Of a stretch of 34,857 nucleotides of DNA, positions 18,589 through 28,589 are shown one piece after another. The stretch is from the NCBI GenBank assembly GCA_024684535.1, contig JAIKWQ010000071.1, positions 1-34,857 on the forward strand. Reading direction: 5' to 3'. A program made the position numbers and the translations under genes. The stretch comes from Eubacterium sp. Its GTDB lineage: Bacteria; Bacillota; Clostridia; Lachnospirales; Lachnospiraceae. The notes under the pieces were generated by a model, which was not told the origin of the DNA, did not search any database, and saw only the letters and a list, made by a program, of their open reading frames with translations. The stretch's first letter is position 1. Each line of letters opens with the position of its first letter.

Positions 18589-18617
18589 CACTTTTTTGGT
18601 GTTTTTTTACAAAAAAA

Positions 18618-18646
18618 TGAACCCTGCTACATGTTGTAGGGTTCAT
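18618..18646 (-). terminator. Terminator between lgt and mraZ
   Basis: Minus strand ATGAACCCTACAACATGTAGCAGGGTTCAT followed by TTTTTTTG. Confidence 0.75.
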
Positions 18647-18684
18647 TTAAACAATACACTATATATAGTTTTCGGGATTGGTAA

Positions 18685-18756
18685 AAGCATCAGTACCTGA
18701 CATCCAACGCAACCTAATTGAAACGGTTGCTTATGGAAGGTCAGGTACTGATGCTT
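18685..18756. repeat. Long imperfect hairpin with perfect 17-bp outer arms, just downstream of lgt
   Basis: AAGCATCAGTACCTGAC (18685-18701) and GTCAGGTACTGATGCTT (18740-18756); inner pairs TCCA/TGGA and GCAACC/GGTTGC. Confidence 0.85.
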
Positions 18757-18764
18757 GTACTTGA

Positions 18765-19691
18765 TTATTCTTCAGATATATCATTTGTTTCATCTAACGA
18801 ATCCTCAGTTTTCTGACTTGGTGCCTCTACAGTCTGTCGTTTGGCTCGTTTTCGTAAAACAACCCAAGCAACAACCCCAGCGACTACCAGAGCGGCTGAG
18901 AGCACCTGAGAAACAGCAATGCCGCTGGAGCCTATCTGCAACTGATCGGTGCGTAGCCCCTCGATCCAGATGCGGCCGAGACCGTAGCCGATGAAGTATA
19001 TCAGAAATATCTCGCCGTCAGTTTTCTTTTTCTTTGTATACAAAATCATTACGATAAGTACCATAAGATTCCACAGGGACTCATACAGAAAAGTCGGATG
19101 GACCTGAATATAGGTCTCACCGCCATCTTTTACGGAATTAGCAAGCATCTCATCTGTGATATTTGACATATTAACCTGCGACGTTTTGAGGCGCATGGCA
19201 AATACACTGTCGGTGTACTGACCGAAAGCCTCGCGGTTTGTGAAGTTGCCCCAGCGTCCGACTATCTGTCCGAAGATAAGTCCCACCATCGCAGTATCGG
19301 CAAAAAGCAGAAAGTTGTATTTTTTGATACGACAGTATACAATCGCAGTTATCACAGAAGCAATCACTCCTCCGTAAATAGCCAGTCCTCCGCCCCTGAT
19401 GTTGAATATCTGAAGCAGGTTATCCTTGTAGCTGTCCCAGGAAAAAATCACATAGTAAAGTCTCGCGCCGATAAGCGCAAACACAATCCCCCACAATGCG
19501 AAATTACTATATAAATCAGGATCCTGACCGGTTCTTTTTGCCTGCCATCTTGCAAGAAAAATTCCCCCGACCATGCCAAGCGCTATGATTATTCCATAGA
19601 AAGCCAAATTAAAACCAAATATGGACACGCTTTTTCCGACACTCCCGAGATATATCCCCAAGTGCGGAAATGCTATATCTGCTGTATTCAT
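18765..19691 (-). CDS. lgt: Phosphatidylglycerol-prolipoprotein diacylglyceryl transferase
   Basis: 308 aa; ALIGARLYYVIF, IRGGGLAIYGGVI, GRWGNFTNREAFG, HPTFLYESLWNL. Confidence 0.97.
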   Translation of the reverse strand: MNTADIAFPHLGIYLGSVGKSVSIFGFNLAFYGIIIALGMVGGIFLARWQAKRTGQDPDLYSNFALWGIVFALIGARLYYVIFSWDSYKDNLLQIFNIRGGGLAIYGGVIASVITAIVYCRIKKYNFLLFADTAMVGLIFGQIVGRWGNFTNREAFGQYTDSVFAMRLKTSQVNMSNITDEMLANSVKDGGETYIQVHPTFLYESLWNLMVLIVMILYTKKKKTDGEIFLIYFIGYGLGRIWIEGLRTDQLQIGSSGIAVSQVLSAALVVAGVVAWVVLRKRAKRQTVEAPSQKTEDSLDETNDISEE

Positions 19692-19707
19692 CCTTCAATC
19701 CCCCAAA

Positions 19708-20805
19708 TCAGACGTTAAAGCGGAACAAAACTACGTCACCGTCTTTGACAACGTATTCCTTGCCTTCCGACCTCACAAGACCCTTTTCTTTTGCTCCGTT
19801 CATTCCGCCGTTCTCAACGAGGTTCTGATACGACACAACCTCAGCGCGTATAAATCCTCTTTCAAAGTCAGTGTGGATTTTTCCGGCCGCCTGCGGAGCT
19901 TTCGTTCCCTCCGTAATTGTCCAGGCTCTCGTCTCATCCGGCCCCGTTGTCAGGAAACTTATCAGGCCAAGCAGTCTGTAGCTTGCTCTGATAAGCTTCT
20001 CGAGTCCGGCCTCCTCGATACCGAGGTCATCCAAAAACTCTTTTTTCTCATCATCGTCAAGTTCCGCTATTTCCTGCTCTATCTGAGCGCAGATCACAAA
20101 CACCTCTGAGTTTTCATTTTTCGCAAACTCCCTAACCTTAGCAACTTCAGCATTTGACGCGCCGTCATCCGCCAGATCGTCCTCAGCGACGTTTGCCGCA
20201 TAGATAACAGGTTTAGCCGTAAGGAGGTTATACTCTTTGAACCACGCGATCTCATCCTCATCGGTTATCTCCAAGTTTTTCGCAAGCTTATTCTCCTCAA
20301 GAAAAGCTTTCACCCTCTGAACAAACTCCAGCTCTTTTTTGAGCTTTTTGTCGTTATTTGCGCCTCTTGAAACTTTCGCGATACGTCTGTCAAGTATCTC
20401 TATATCCGAAAAAATAAGCTCAAGGTTGATAGTCTCTATATCACGCAGCGGGTCGATATTTCCATCCACATGAACGATGTTCGTATCCTCAAAACATCTC
20501 ACCACATGAACTATAGCGTCGACCTCTCTGATATTTGACAAAAACTGATTTCCCAGTCCTTCGCCTTTTGAAGCTCCTTTGACAAGTCCCGCTATATCAA
20601 CAAACTCTATCACAGCGGGAACTTTTTTCGCGGAAGAATGCATATCTGCCAACACATCAACTCTCTCATCAGGCACCGCTACCACACCGACATTCGGGTC
20701 AATCGTACAAAACGGATAGTTAGCCGACTCTGCTCCTGCCTTTGTCAAAGAGTTAAAAAGTGTACTTTTTCCTACATTTGGTAATCCTACTATTCCTAAT
20801 TTCAC
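19708..20805 (-). CDS. ychF: Ribosome-binding ATPase YchF
   Basis: 365 aa; [40 protein letters not shown]-terminal TGS domain ([23 protein letters not shown]). Confidence 0.98.
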   Translation of the reverse strand: MKLGIVGLPNVGKSTLFNSLTKAGAESANYPFCTIDPNVGVVAVPDERVDVLADMHSSAKKVPAVIEFVDIAGLVKGASKGEGLGNQFLSNIREVDAIVHVVRCFEDTNIVHVDGNIDPLRDIETINLELIFSDIEILDRRIAKVSRGANNDKKLKKELEFVQRVKAFLEENKLAKNLEITDEDEIAWFKEYNLLTAKPVIYAANVAEDDLADDGASNAEVAKVREFAKNENSEVFVICAQIEQEIAELDDDEKKEFLDDLGIEEAGLEKLIRASYRLLGLISFLTTGPDETRAWTITEGTKAPQAAGKIHTDFERGFIRAEVVSYQNLVENGGMNGAKEKGLVRSEGKEYVVKDGDVVLFRFNV

Positions 20806-20835
20806 TTCACTGAACCTCCAATTATTATTCTGTTT

Positions 20836-21492
20836 TTATCCCAACAGTTTTTTGAACTGTTTCATATTATCTGCAATATTGCCTTTGAACACGGCCGTTC
20901 CGGCGACAAATATATCCGCGCCTTCATTTTTCACTTCCTCTATGTTGTCAAGGGTGATTCCGCCGTCGACCTGTATCTGCGTTTTCAATCCACGCTCGTC
21001 AATCAGTTTTCTCAACTGCGCCACCTTGAAAAATGTGTCCTTGATGATTTTCTGACCGCCGTAACCCGGATGAACCGTCATAACCAAAACCATATCCAGC
21101 CTGTCAATCACAGGAACAAGTGGATCAATCGGTGTATCAGGACTTATTGCAAGCGCAGGTTTTGCCCCGCATCTTATTATCTCATCTATAACTTCATCAA
21201 GTCCGGGTGTCTCTGACTCTACATGCACCGTGATACCGTCCGCTCCCGCATCAACAAATTTGCTTATGTACTCAAACGGTTTCGTAATCATCAGATGCAC
21301 ATCAAAAAAATTGTCCGAAAGCCCGCGAAGTCCTGCAACCACTGGGATTCCATATGAAATATTCGGAACAAAAACTCCATCCATCACGTCTATGTGTATG
21401 AGGTCAGCTCCTGCATCGTCAATTTCTTTTATCTGTTCTCCAAGCTTCGCAACATCCGCCGACAGTATCGACGGTGCCAGTTTGTAACTCAT
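20836..21492 (-). CDS. rpe: Ribulose-phosphate 3-epimerase
   Basis: 218 aa; LAPSILSAD, HIDVMDGVFVPNIS, HLMITKPFEYI, MTVHPGYGGQKI, QVDGGI. Confidence 0.98.
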   Translation of the reverse strand: MSYKLAPSILSADVAKLGEQIKEIDDAGADLIHIDVMDGVFVPNISYGIPVVAGLRGLSDNFFDVHLMITKPFEYISKFVDAGADGITVHVESETPGLDEVIDEIIRCGAKPALAISPDTPIDPLVPVIDRLDMVLVMTVHPGYGGQKIIKDTFFKVAQLRKLIDERGLKTQIQVDGGITLDNIEEVKNEGADIFVAGTAVFKGNIADNMKQFKKLLG

Positions 21493-22391
21493 CTCGAACT
21501 CCTTCCCGCTCTGACAGCTCTTTGATTCGCTTCTTCAAACATTTGAATATATGATTTGTACCTGTTTTCATCTATCACAGGTGAATCAGTTTCAAAACTG
21601 CTTCGAACCTCACAGTCAGGTTCGTGTATGTGTGTACATCCCAGAAACCTGCATCGTCCTTCATACGGTTCAAATTCCGGTATATACTGTCTGATTTCTT
21701 CCGGCAGCATATCCGGCAACTCTATCGAGCTGAACCCCGGAGTATCCAGGATGAAAGTGTCTTTTTCCACAAAAAAAAGCTCCGTATGCCTGGTGGTATG
21801 TCTCCCCCTCTCAGTCTTCGGACTTATGCTCCCGACTTCAGGATCCACATCAGGTACAATATGCCCGACAAGAGAAGACTTTCCAACACCGGAAGGCCCG
21901 GCAAGCACAGTAGTCTTTCCCTTCAGTGTGGCATTTACGGAATCTATTCCCGACTTGTCATTATTGCTTATGATAAGAATATCCTTTGAACACTTCGAGT
22001 ATATGTTTCTCAGATTTTCAACTGTCGCCTCATCCACCAGATCAGACTTTGAAAAACAGATAACAGTCTCTACGGAATTATACTCCATAGAAATCAGAAA
22101 TCTGTCAAGCAGCCCCAGATTCGGAGCCGGTTTATCAAGCGCAAATATAACCATAGCCTGATCAACATTCGCTACAGCCGGCCTGATAAGCAAACTTCTT
22201 CTGTCAAAAATGTCATCGATGTTACCCGCAAGCTTTTCCTCATCGATCACAGACATTTCAACATCATCTCCGACGAGCGGTTTTATCCCGTCTTTTCTGA
22301 ACTTGCCTCTGGCCTTGCACTCGTATATACGCTCGTCGTCGGCGACCACATAATAGAAGCCGCCGACGCCACGAATAATCTTTCCTCTCAT
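21489..22391 (-). CDS. rsgA: Ribosome small subunit-dependent GTPase A
   Basis: 300 aa; VANVDQAMVIFAL, AGPSGVGKSSLVG, circularly permuted G motifs, Cys/His cluster CRFLGCTHIHEPDC. Confidence 0.97.
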   Translation of the reverse strand: MRGKIIRGVGGFYYVVADDERIYECKARGKFRKDGIKPLVGDDVEMSVIDEEKLAGNIDDIFDRRSLLIRPAVANVDQAMVIFALDKPAPNLGLLDRFLISMEYNSVETVICFSKSDLVDEATVENLRNIYSKCSKDILIISNNDKSGIDSVNATLKGKTTVLAGPSGVGKSSLVGHIVPDVDPEVGSISPKTERGRHTTRHTELFFVEKDTFILDTPGFSSIELPDMLPEEIRQYIPEFEPYEGRCRFLGCTHIHEPDCEVRSSFETDSPVIDENRYKSYIQMFEEANQRAVRAGRSSR

Positions 22392-22398
22392 AATCTAC

Positions 22399-24438
22399 TT
22401 ATGCCTTCACTCTTTTGAAGCTGATTGGATAAGTAGCAACTCTTGTATCGTTTTTGTATACGATGATCTGCCCCGAATCCTGACTCTTTGCAGTCACTGA
22501 AAGAGTGTATGGGAAATCATCGTATCCAAGCGTAACCGTCTCAACTGTCGATGTCGCGCCGTTCTGCTTGAGAACAAATCTTACAGATGCCGGATCATCC
22601 GAATCGTAGTCAAAAATGTTCTCGATTGTTACAGAACCTTTGTATGTGTAGCTTGGCTCAGGTCCGTTACTTATCGTAACATTGATTGCAGAGCCCTGTT
22701 TTACCTTATTTCCGGCAGCAGGTGACTGAACGCATATCTCACCTTTGCTGTACGACGAAGAATACGACTTGCTGACATTGCCGAGCTTTAGTCCTACATT
22801 TGAAAGCGCCGACTTAGCCTCCGATTTGGTGAGTCCGAGAAGTGACGGTATCTCAACTTCTTTGTTCTCTTTTCCCTTGCTTACATGAAGCGTTATGGTT
22901 GATCCTGCAGGAACCTTCTCTCCGCTCTTCGGATCGGTATAAGCAACCTTTCCTTTTTCAACCGTATCACTGAATACATCATCACCTCTGACAACTTTGT
23001 ATCCCGCCGTCTCAAGGTCTGAAGTTGCTGCTTCTACGGTCTCGCCGATGACGGATATAAGTCCTGCCTCAGATCCTCCCGTACTTATGTAGAGAGTAAC
23101 CTCTCCACCGTCTTCTATCGTCTGACCGGCCTCAGGATTTGTTCCGATAGCGTATCCTTTTTGAACCTGGGGATCGTCTTTGTTCTCAATCTTGACTTTC
23201 AGTCCCTGTCCTTCAAGAATCTTCACTGCAGCATCCTGGCTTTCATTGAATACGTCAGGGATAAGTGTCTGTCCCTCGGGAACAGATGCAGGGTCAACCG
23301 TTGCAGTGGCCTGCGGAGACGGAGAAGCGCTCGAATCATCAGAGCTTGATCCCCAGAATCCCACGAACTTTCCAACCAGGAATATAAGAATGATAAATAT
23401 GATAACCGCTACAGCTATGCTTCCGATAATCAATGCCTTTTCAAGTTTCGGATCCACGTCATCTTCTTCCTCTTCTTCCTCTTCAGGAGGCAAAGTCGAC
23501 TGAAGTGGCTGTGGATTGTGAGCAGCTGCTGCTTTTATCTGATCTACGTCATTATTTGATATAAAAATGGTATCATTGCCGGCAAATCCCGCATTTATGA
23601 TTCCGTACTCTCCTGCCGGATCCTGCAGGAACATTTTTAAGTCTGCGATGAGATCAGCTACCGTAGAGTATCTGAGATCTGTTTTCTTTTGCATACATTT
23701 CGCAACGATGTTGCTAAGTCCTCTCGGAATCGTAGCATCTATCGCTGCAAGCGGCGTCGCATCCTCCTGGATGTGCGCAAGAGCAACCGCAACCGCGCTC
23801 TCTCCGGTAAACGGCAATGTTCCCGAGAGCATCTCATACATCGAAACACCGAGCGAATAGATATCACTCTTCTCATCCGAGAATCCGCCTCTCGCCTGCT
23901 CAGGTGAGATATAGTGAACAGATCCCATAGCATTTGCAGTTATTGTGTTTGAGCTGGCTGCTTTTGCTATACCGAAGTCGGAAACCTTCGCTGTTCCATC
24001 TCTTGAGATTAGAATATTCTGCGGTTTGATATCCCTGTGTATGATATTATTCGAATGAGCCGCATCAAGTCCGCCCGCTATCTGCAATGCGATACCTACG
24101 GCTTCCTTTACGGTCAGTTTACCTTTTTGATCTATATATCTTTTGAGCGTTATACCGTCAACATACTCCATAACGATATAGTGCATACCTTCTTCTTCAC
24201 CTACATCGTATACGCTCACGATATTCGGATGAGTGATGGCAGCAACCGCCTGAGCCTCCTGTCTGAATTTGGAGACAAATTTGGTATCCTCGCTGTACTC
24301 ATTTTTCAGCACCTTGAGTGCTACATATCTCCCCAGTCGATGGTCTTTCGCACGGTACACATCTGCCATTCCGCCCGTTCCGACTTTCTCCACTATCTCA
24401 TATCTGTTTCCTATGAGACTTCCGATACTTACAATCAT
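22399..24438 (-). CDS. prkC: PASTA-domain Ser/Thr protein kinase (Stk1/PrkC family)
   Basis: GNRYEIVEKVGTGGMADVYRAKD, IIHRDIKPQNILIS, DFGIAKA; one TM segment, three PASTA repeats and an extra C-terminal domain. Start moved from 24462 to the ATG at 24438, preceded by GGAGG. Confidence 0.96.
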   Translation of the reverse strand: MIVSIGSLIGNRYEIVEKVGTGGMADVYRAKDHRLGRYVALKVLKNEYSEDTKFVSKFRQEAQAVAAITHPNIVSVYDVGEEEGMHYIVMEYVDGITLKRYIDQKGKLTVKEAVGIALQIAGGLDAAHSNNIIHRDIKPQNILISRDGTAKVSDFGIAKAASSNTITANAMGSVHYISPEQARGGFSDEKSDIYSLGVSMYEMLSGTLPFTGESAVAVALAHIQEDATPLAAIDATIPRGLSNIVAKCMQKKTDLRYSTVADLIADLKMFLQDPAGEYGIINAGFAGNDTIFISNNDVDQIKAAAAHNPQPLQSTLPPEEEEEEEDDVDPKLEKALIIGSIAVAVIIFIILIFLVGKFVGFWGSSSDDSSASPSPQATATVDPASVPEGQTLIPDVFNESQDAAVKILEGQGLKVKIENKDDPQVQKGYAIGTNPEAGQTIEDGGEVTLYISTGGSEAGLISVIGETVEAATSDLETAGYKVVRGDDVFSDTVEKGKVAYTDPKSGEKVPAGSTITLHVSKGKENKEVEIPSLLGLTKSEAKSALSNVGLKLGNVSKSYSSSYSKGEICVQSPAAGNKVKQGSAINVTISNGPEPSYTYKGSVTIENIFDYDSDDPASVRFVLKQNGATSTVETVTLGYDDFPYTLSVTAKSQDSGQIIVYKNDTRVATYPISFKRVKA

Positions 24439-24454
24439 ATCTTTCCTCCAGCTT

Positions 24455-25177
24455 TCAATCAATTCTTACCAAAACTACGCTTATATTGTCTTTGCCTCCG
24501 GCATCATTGGCGGCATCGACAAGCTTTTTACCCATAACTTTCAAATCTTTTTCTTCGGTGATGATCTTTTCCATATCCCTGTCATCAAGCATATTTGACA
24601 AACCATCTGAACAAAGCAGAAAAACATCGCCCTCGGCCACTTCGATTTCAAAGCAATCAGGAACCGGAGACTCCGTAGTTCCAAGCGCCCTTGTGATGAT
24701 ATTTTTGTTCGGATGCGTTCGCATCTGATCTTTCCCTATCTCGCCATTTTTTACCATTTCTTCAACGAGAGAATGATCGACAGTTATCTGCCTGAGCTTA
24801 TCCCTCATCAGATACAGGCGGGAATCACCGATATTAACTATATAAGCAGTTCCGTCGTTTACGGTCATACCGACAAGCGTTGTACCCATACCTGCATAAG
24901 CAGGGTCAGACGCGGCTTTTTTGATAATCTCTCCATTCGCATAAGCCACAGCATCCTCGAGCGCGCTTACCGGAGTCCTTTTGTCTGAGCGTTTGAGCGC
25001 ATTTACAAACTCCTCAATACAGATTTTTGAAGCAAGATCTCCCGCATTGTGACCGCCCATACCGTCGGCAACCAAAAACAGGTTGGAGAAAAAACCGACT
25101 GAACTCTCTTCACTGAAGACAGAATCCTGGTTACTGTCACGTGTACGTCCTATGTCAGTCAATGAAAATGAATCCAC
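24455..25177 (-). CDS. PP2C-family Ser/Thr phosphatase
   Basis: SLTDIGRTRDSNQDS, LVADGMGGHNAGD, GDSRLYL, LCSDGLSNML, DNISVVLV. GTG start at 25177 with an upstream G-rich RBS avoids overlap with rlmN. Confidence 0.95.
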   Translation of the reverse strand: MDSFSLTDIGRTRDSNQDSVFSEESSVGFFSNLFLVADGMGGHNAGDLASKICIEEFVNALKRSDKRTPVSALEDAVAYANGEIIKKAASDPAYAGMGTTLVGMTVNDGTAYIVNIGDSRLYLMRDKLRQITVDHSLVEEMVKNGEIGKDQMRTHPNKNIITRALGTTESPVPDCFEIEVAEGDVFLLCSDGLSNMLDDRDMEKIITEEKDLKVMGKKLVDAANDAGGKDNISVVLVRID

Positions 25178-25221
25178 CGTCTCGCCCCCTTTCTTGAAAC
25201 TGCAAAAATGGTTAGGCCCGC

Positions 25222-26304
25222 TTATCCGATAACTTTTCTTCTGAGCTGACCGCACGCGGCATCGATACCGCTTCCCATTTCCCTTCTTATAGTAACATTT
25301 ATTCCATATTTTTCAAGTATTTTTTTGAATATTACTATTGTTTTTTCACCTGATCTGCCGTAAACCCTCTCTTTTACGGGGTTAAGCGGAATCAGATTTA
25401 TATGCACAGGACAACCTTTTTCACGCATATCCACCGCCAATTCCGCAAGTTTTTCCGCATGCTTTGCGTGATCGTTTACTCCCTGTATCATACTGTATTC
25501 CCAGGTTATTCTTCGCCCGGTCTTTGAAAAATACTCCCGACACGCATCCAAAACCTCCGAAAGAGGATGTGAAGCCGTAATCGGCATAATCTTGTTTCTC
25601 AGCTCATCATCAGGCGCGTGAAGACTCAGAGCAAGTGTAATCGGAAGTCTCTCGTCAGCCAACTTCCTGATACCATACTCAAGTCCGCAAGTTGAAACAG
25701 AAATCGCCCTTGCACTTAAGTTTCTGCCTTTTTCAGATGTGAGAATCCGTATGAAAGACATCAGGTTTGCATAATTATCAAATGGCTCTCCCATACCCAT
25801 AACAATAATATGTGAGAGACGTCCTCCGCTTTCGCCGTAATGCTCTGCTTCCACATCGTATACCTGCGACAGGATTTCTCCGGGCGTGAGATTCCTCGAA
25901 AGCCCATTTATCGTTGAAGCACAGAAAGTGCAGCCCATACGGCATCCAACCTGAGACGACACGCAAAGGCTGTCACCTGATTTGTATCTCATCCAAACAC
26001 ATTCTATACAGTCACCGTCTTGTAGTGAAAAAATGTATTTCTCTGCATTTTTGTCATCAGACACTTGCTTGAATTCAAGCTTAATCGGGTCTGTAATATA
26101 TTCTTCTTTTAATTTTTCGCGCATCTCCATGGGGAGATTTGTCATACCGTCTATATCAAATACACGCTTTCTGTGTATCCACTCATAAAGTTGCTTGGCT
26201 CTGAAAGGCTTCTCATTCATCGCCTTTACTATAGACATACAAGCATCTTCATCAAGACTTCTGAGATCCCTTTTCAAGTTTTTCTCCTCCAAATCAAGCT
26301 TCAC
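25222..26304 (-). CDS. rlmN: 23S rRNA (adenine2503-C2)-methyltransferase
   Basis: 360 aa; radical-SAM CRMGCTFCAS, GMGEPFDNY, SLHAPDDELRNKIMPI. Confidence 0.97.
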   Translation of the reverse strand: MKLDLEEKNLKRDLRSLDEDACMSIVKAMNEKPFRAKQLYEWIHRKRVFDIDGMTNLPMEMREKLKEEYITDPIKLEFKQVSDDKNAEKYIFSLQDGDCIECVWMRYKSGDSLCVSSQVGCRMGCTFCASTINGLSRNLTPGEILSQVYDVEAEHYGESGGRLSHIIVMGMGEPFDNYANLMSFIRILTSEKGRNLSARAISVSTCGLEYGIRKLADERLPITLALSLHAPDDELRNKIMPITASHPLSEVLDACREYFSKTGRRITWEYSMIQGVNDHAKHAEKLAELAVDMREKGCPVHINLIPLNPVKERVYGRSGEKTIVIFKKILEKYGINVTIRREMGSGIDAACGQLRRKVIG

Positions 26305-26307
26305 GTA

Positions 26308-27639
26308 TCACCCGTTTTTGTGAAGTCTCGCAACATAAAATCCATCCATTTCATAAATACCCGGCAGTGCGGTAAGTCTTCCCGAAGCCGTCTGAGAACT
26401 TTTCAGACTGTCAGGTATGTAATCATCCAAGCTTTCCGCGATAAAACCATATTTTTCTATCAGATAATCAGTATTTCTGTCATTCTCATCAGGGTTTATG
26501 GTACAGGTGCTGAAGATCAGCGTTCCACCCGGTTTCAGCATCTGAACCGAAGCATCTATGATTTCCCTCTGAAGCCCGGTTAGCTCCTTTGCATTTTTCA
26601 CGCAATTGTACTTAAGTTCGGGTTTTCTGCCTATGATTCCAATTCCGCTGCAAGGCACATCAAGCAACAAAACATCTGCTCTTTCATGCCATTTTTCATC
26701 TGTTTTTCTTCCGTCAAAAACCTTGCATTCATAGTTTTCATACGGATATCTCGAGAGATTCTCACGTATCTTCGCGACCTTTCCGTCGCTCACATCGCGT
26801 ATGCTCATCATCCCTTCGCCGCCAAGCCTCATCAGCGCGTGTATGCTTTTCCCGCCGGGAGCTCCACACACATCAATCACCGTATCTCCCGGTCGAATCC
26901 CGGAAACAGTCACCGGTAACATCGAGCTTTCGTCCTGAACATAAAACAGTCCTTCATCGAAGCCATACAGTTTCCTGACATCCGGAGAATTCCTGATTAT
27001 CAGGGCATCTGTCATATACCTTCCCGGCATCACTTCGATACCCTCGAATCTTTTCTTCAGTTCGCCCTCGTACTCGGCAATCGATATCCTTGAGGTATCA
27101 ATATTCAGCGTAACCTCTCCCTGCCTCTGCAAAAATGCTCCGCCGATTTTTTTTGCCGTTTTTTTCCCGTAGGCTCCAACCAACATTTCCCACAAATCAT
27201 CGGGAAGACTTAACAACTCGTTTTGGCGCAATCCTTCGAAGCAATCTGCTCCGCTCTCTCTATCCCTTAAAAATGTTCTAATATTCGCATTTATATAAGA
27301 TTTCTTCTGTTTTATATTCTTTTTGCACTTAATCTCCGCCAGATTCACAATCTCATTTGCAGTCGCATACTCCGGAACAGAATCTGCATATAGTATTTCA
27401 TGAAACGCCATCAGAAGGCATATCCTCACGTCTTCATCAAGTGAATCAGGCTTTTTGTTTGTATATTTTTGTATAACAGCATCAAGCTGTGTGGCGTACT
27501 CTATCGCACCGTAGCTCAAACGCTTGATCATTGCAACCTTATCAGGTTCTGCATCACGAACGAGTTTATGAAACACCTCGTCCGATTTCTCACCCCTGAC
27601 CAGAACAGCGTATACTATGTCATATACACATTCTCTCAC
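26308..27639 (-). CDS. rsmB: 16S rRNA (cytosine967-C5)-methyltransferase
   Basis: 443 aa; NusB-like N-terminus, DVCGAPGGKSIHAL, LLDVPCSGIGIIGRKPELKY, FSTCTINPDEND. Confidence 0.96.
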   Translation of the reverse strand: MRECVYDIVYAVLVRGEKSDEVFHKLVRDAEPDKVAMIKRLSYGAIEYATQLDAVIQKYTNKKPDSLDEDVRICLLMAFHEILYADSVPEYATANEIVNLAEIKCKKNIKQKKSYINANIRTFLRDRESGADCFEGLRQNELLSLPDDLWEMLVGAYGKKTAKKIGGAFLQRQGEVTLNIDTSRISIAEYEGELKKRFEGIEVMPGRYMTDALIIRNSPDVRKLYGFDEGLFYVQDESSMLPVTVSGIRPGDTVIDVCGAPGGKSIHALMRLGGEGMMSIRDVSDGKVAKIRENLSRYPYENYECKVFDGRKTDEKWHERADVLLLDVPCSGIGIIGRKPELKYNCVKNAKELTGLQREIIDASVQMLKPGGTLIFSTCTINPDENDRNTDYLIEKYGFIAESLDDYIPDSLKSSQTASGRLTALPGIYEMDGFYVARLHKNG

Positions 27640-28574
27640 AGCGTATCCATCCTCTCACCGGCATTCAGATGATTGCCGTTCAGGAAACTCGCGGCGTCCA
27701 TTCTTTTTTTGCCCTCGAGCTGCACTTCCTTCAGCTTCAGCACGCCCTTTCCCGTCTGTACTGAAAAACTCTTTTTAGTCACATCGCATATGGTTCCGGG
27801 TTCATATTCACTGTCTTCTGTGATAACCTCCGCAGAATAAAGCTTCAGCGTCTTTCCTCTGAAGTCACAGTAAGCTCCCGGCCATGAAGACAGCCCCCTC
27901 ATATATCTTTCTATTTTTACTGCTTCCCATGAAAAATAAATCTTTCCGAGTTCTTTCGTAAGCATAGAAGCATATGTACTTGATTCATCGTTCTGTTTTT
28001 CAGGTTTTATCGCGCCGCTTTCTATCTCATCAAGTGTTTCCAACAACAAATCAGATCCCATATGAGACAGCTTGTCGTGCAGGCTTTCATCAGTCTCGTC
28101 AGGTTCTATATCAATTTCTCTTTTCAGCAGCATATCACCGGTATCCAATCCCGCATCCATCTGCATAGTCGTAATTCCGGTTTTGGCATCCCCTGAAAGT
28201 ATAGCCCACTGCATCGGCGCCGCGCCTCTCCATCTGGGAAGCAATGAAGCGTGCACATTTACGCAACCAAATCTCGGTATGTCGAGAATTTCCTGCGATA
28301 ATATCTGCCCGAATGCAATCACAACCATAACATCGCACGGAATATTTTTCAGGACTTCCACAAACTCAGCATCCTTCACACGAACCGGCGTGTATACATC
28401 TATCCCCTGCTCGATAGCATATTCCTTCACAGGTGTAGCTGTAAGTTTGCCACTTCTCCCTCTGGCCTTATCAGGCTGTGTGACAACGGCTTTCACATCG
28501 TGTTTATCGGACTTTGCGAGACCTTCAAGAACAGGTAACGAAAAATCCGGAGTTCCCATAAATATTATATTCAT
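27636..28574 (-). CDS. fmt: Methionyl-tRNA formyltransferase
   Basis: 312 aa; IIFMGTPDFSLPVLEGL, VNVHASLLPRWRGAAPMQWAI, MDAGLDTGDML. Confidence 0.98.
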   Translation of the reverse strand: MNIIFMGTPDFSLPVLEGLAKSDKHDVKAVVTQPDKARGRSGKLTATPVKEYAIEQGIDVYTPVRVKDAEFVEVLKNIPCDVMVVIAFGQILSQEILDIPRFGCVNVHASLLPRWRGAAPMQWAILSGDAKTGITTMQMDAGLDTGDMLLKREIDIEPDETDESLHDKLSHMGSDLLLETLDEIESGAIKPEKQNDESSTYASMLTKELGKIYFSWEAVKIERYMRGLSSWPGAYCDFRGKTLKLYSAEVITEDSEYEPGTICDVTKKSFSVQTGKGVLKLKEVQLEGKKRMDAASFLNGNHLNAGERMDTL

Positions 28575-28589
28575 TCACAAAACCCTTCT

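Noticed and set aside
18565-18602. ACACCA...TGGTGT inverted repeat around the mraZ -35
   Set aside because: Only 6-bp arms separated by 26 bp in an AT-rich stretch; too weak to separate from chance.
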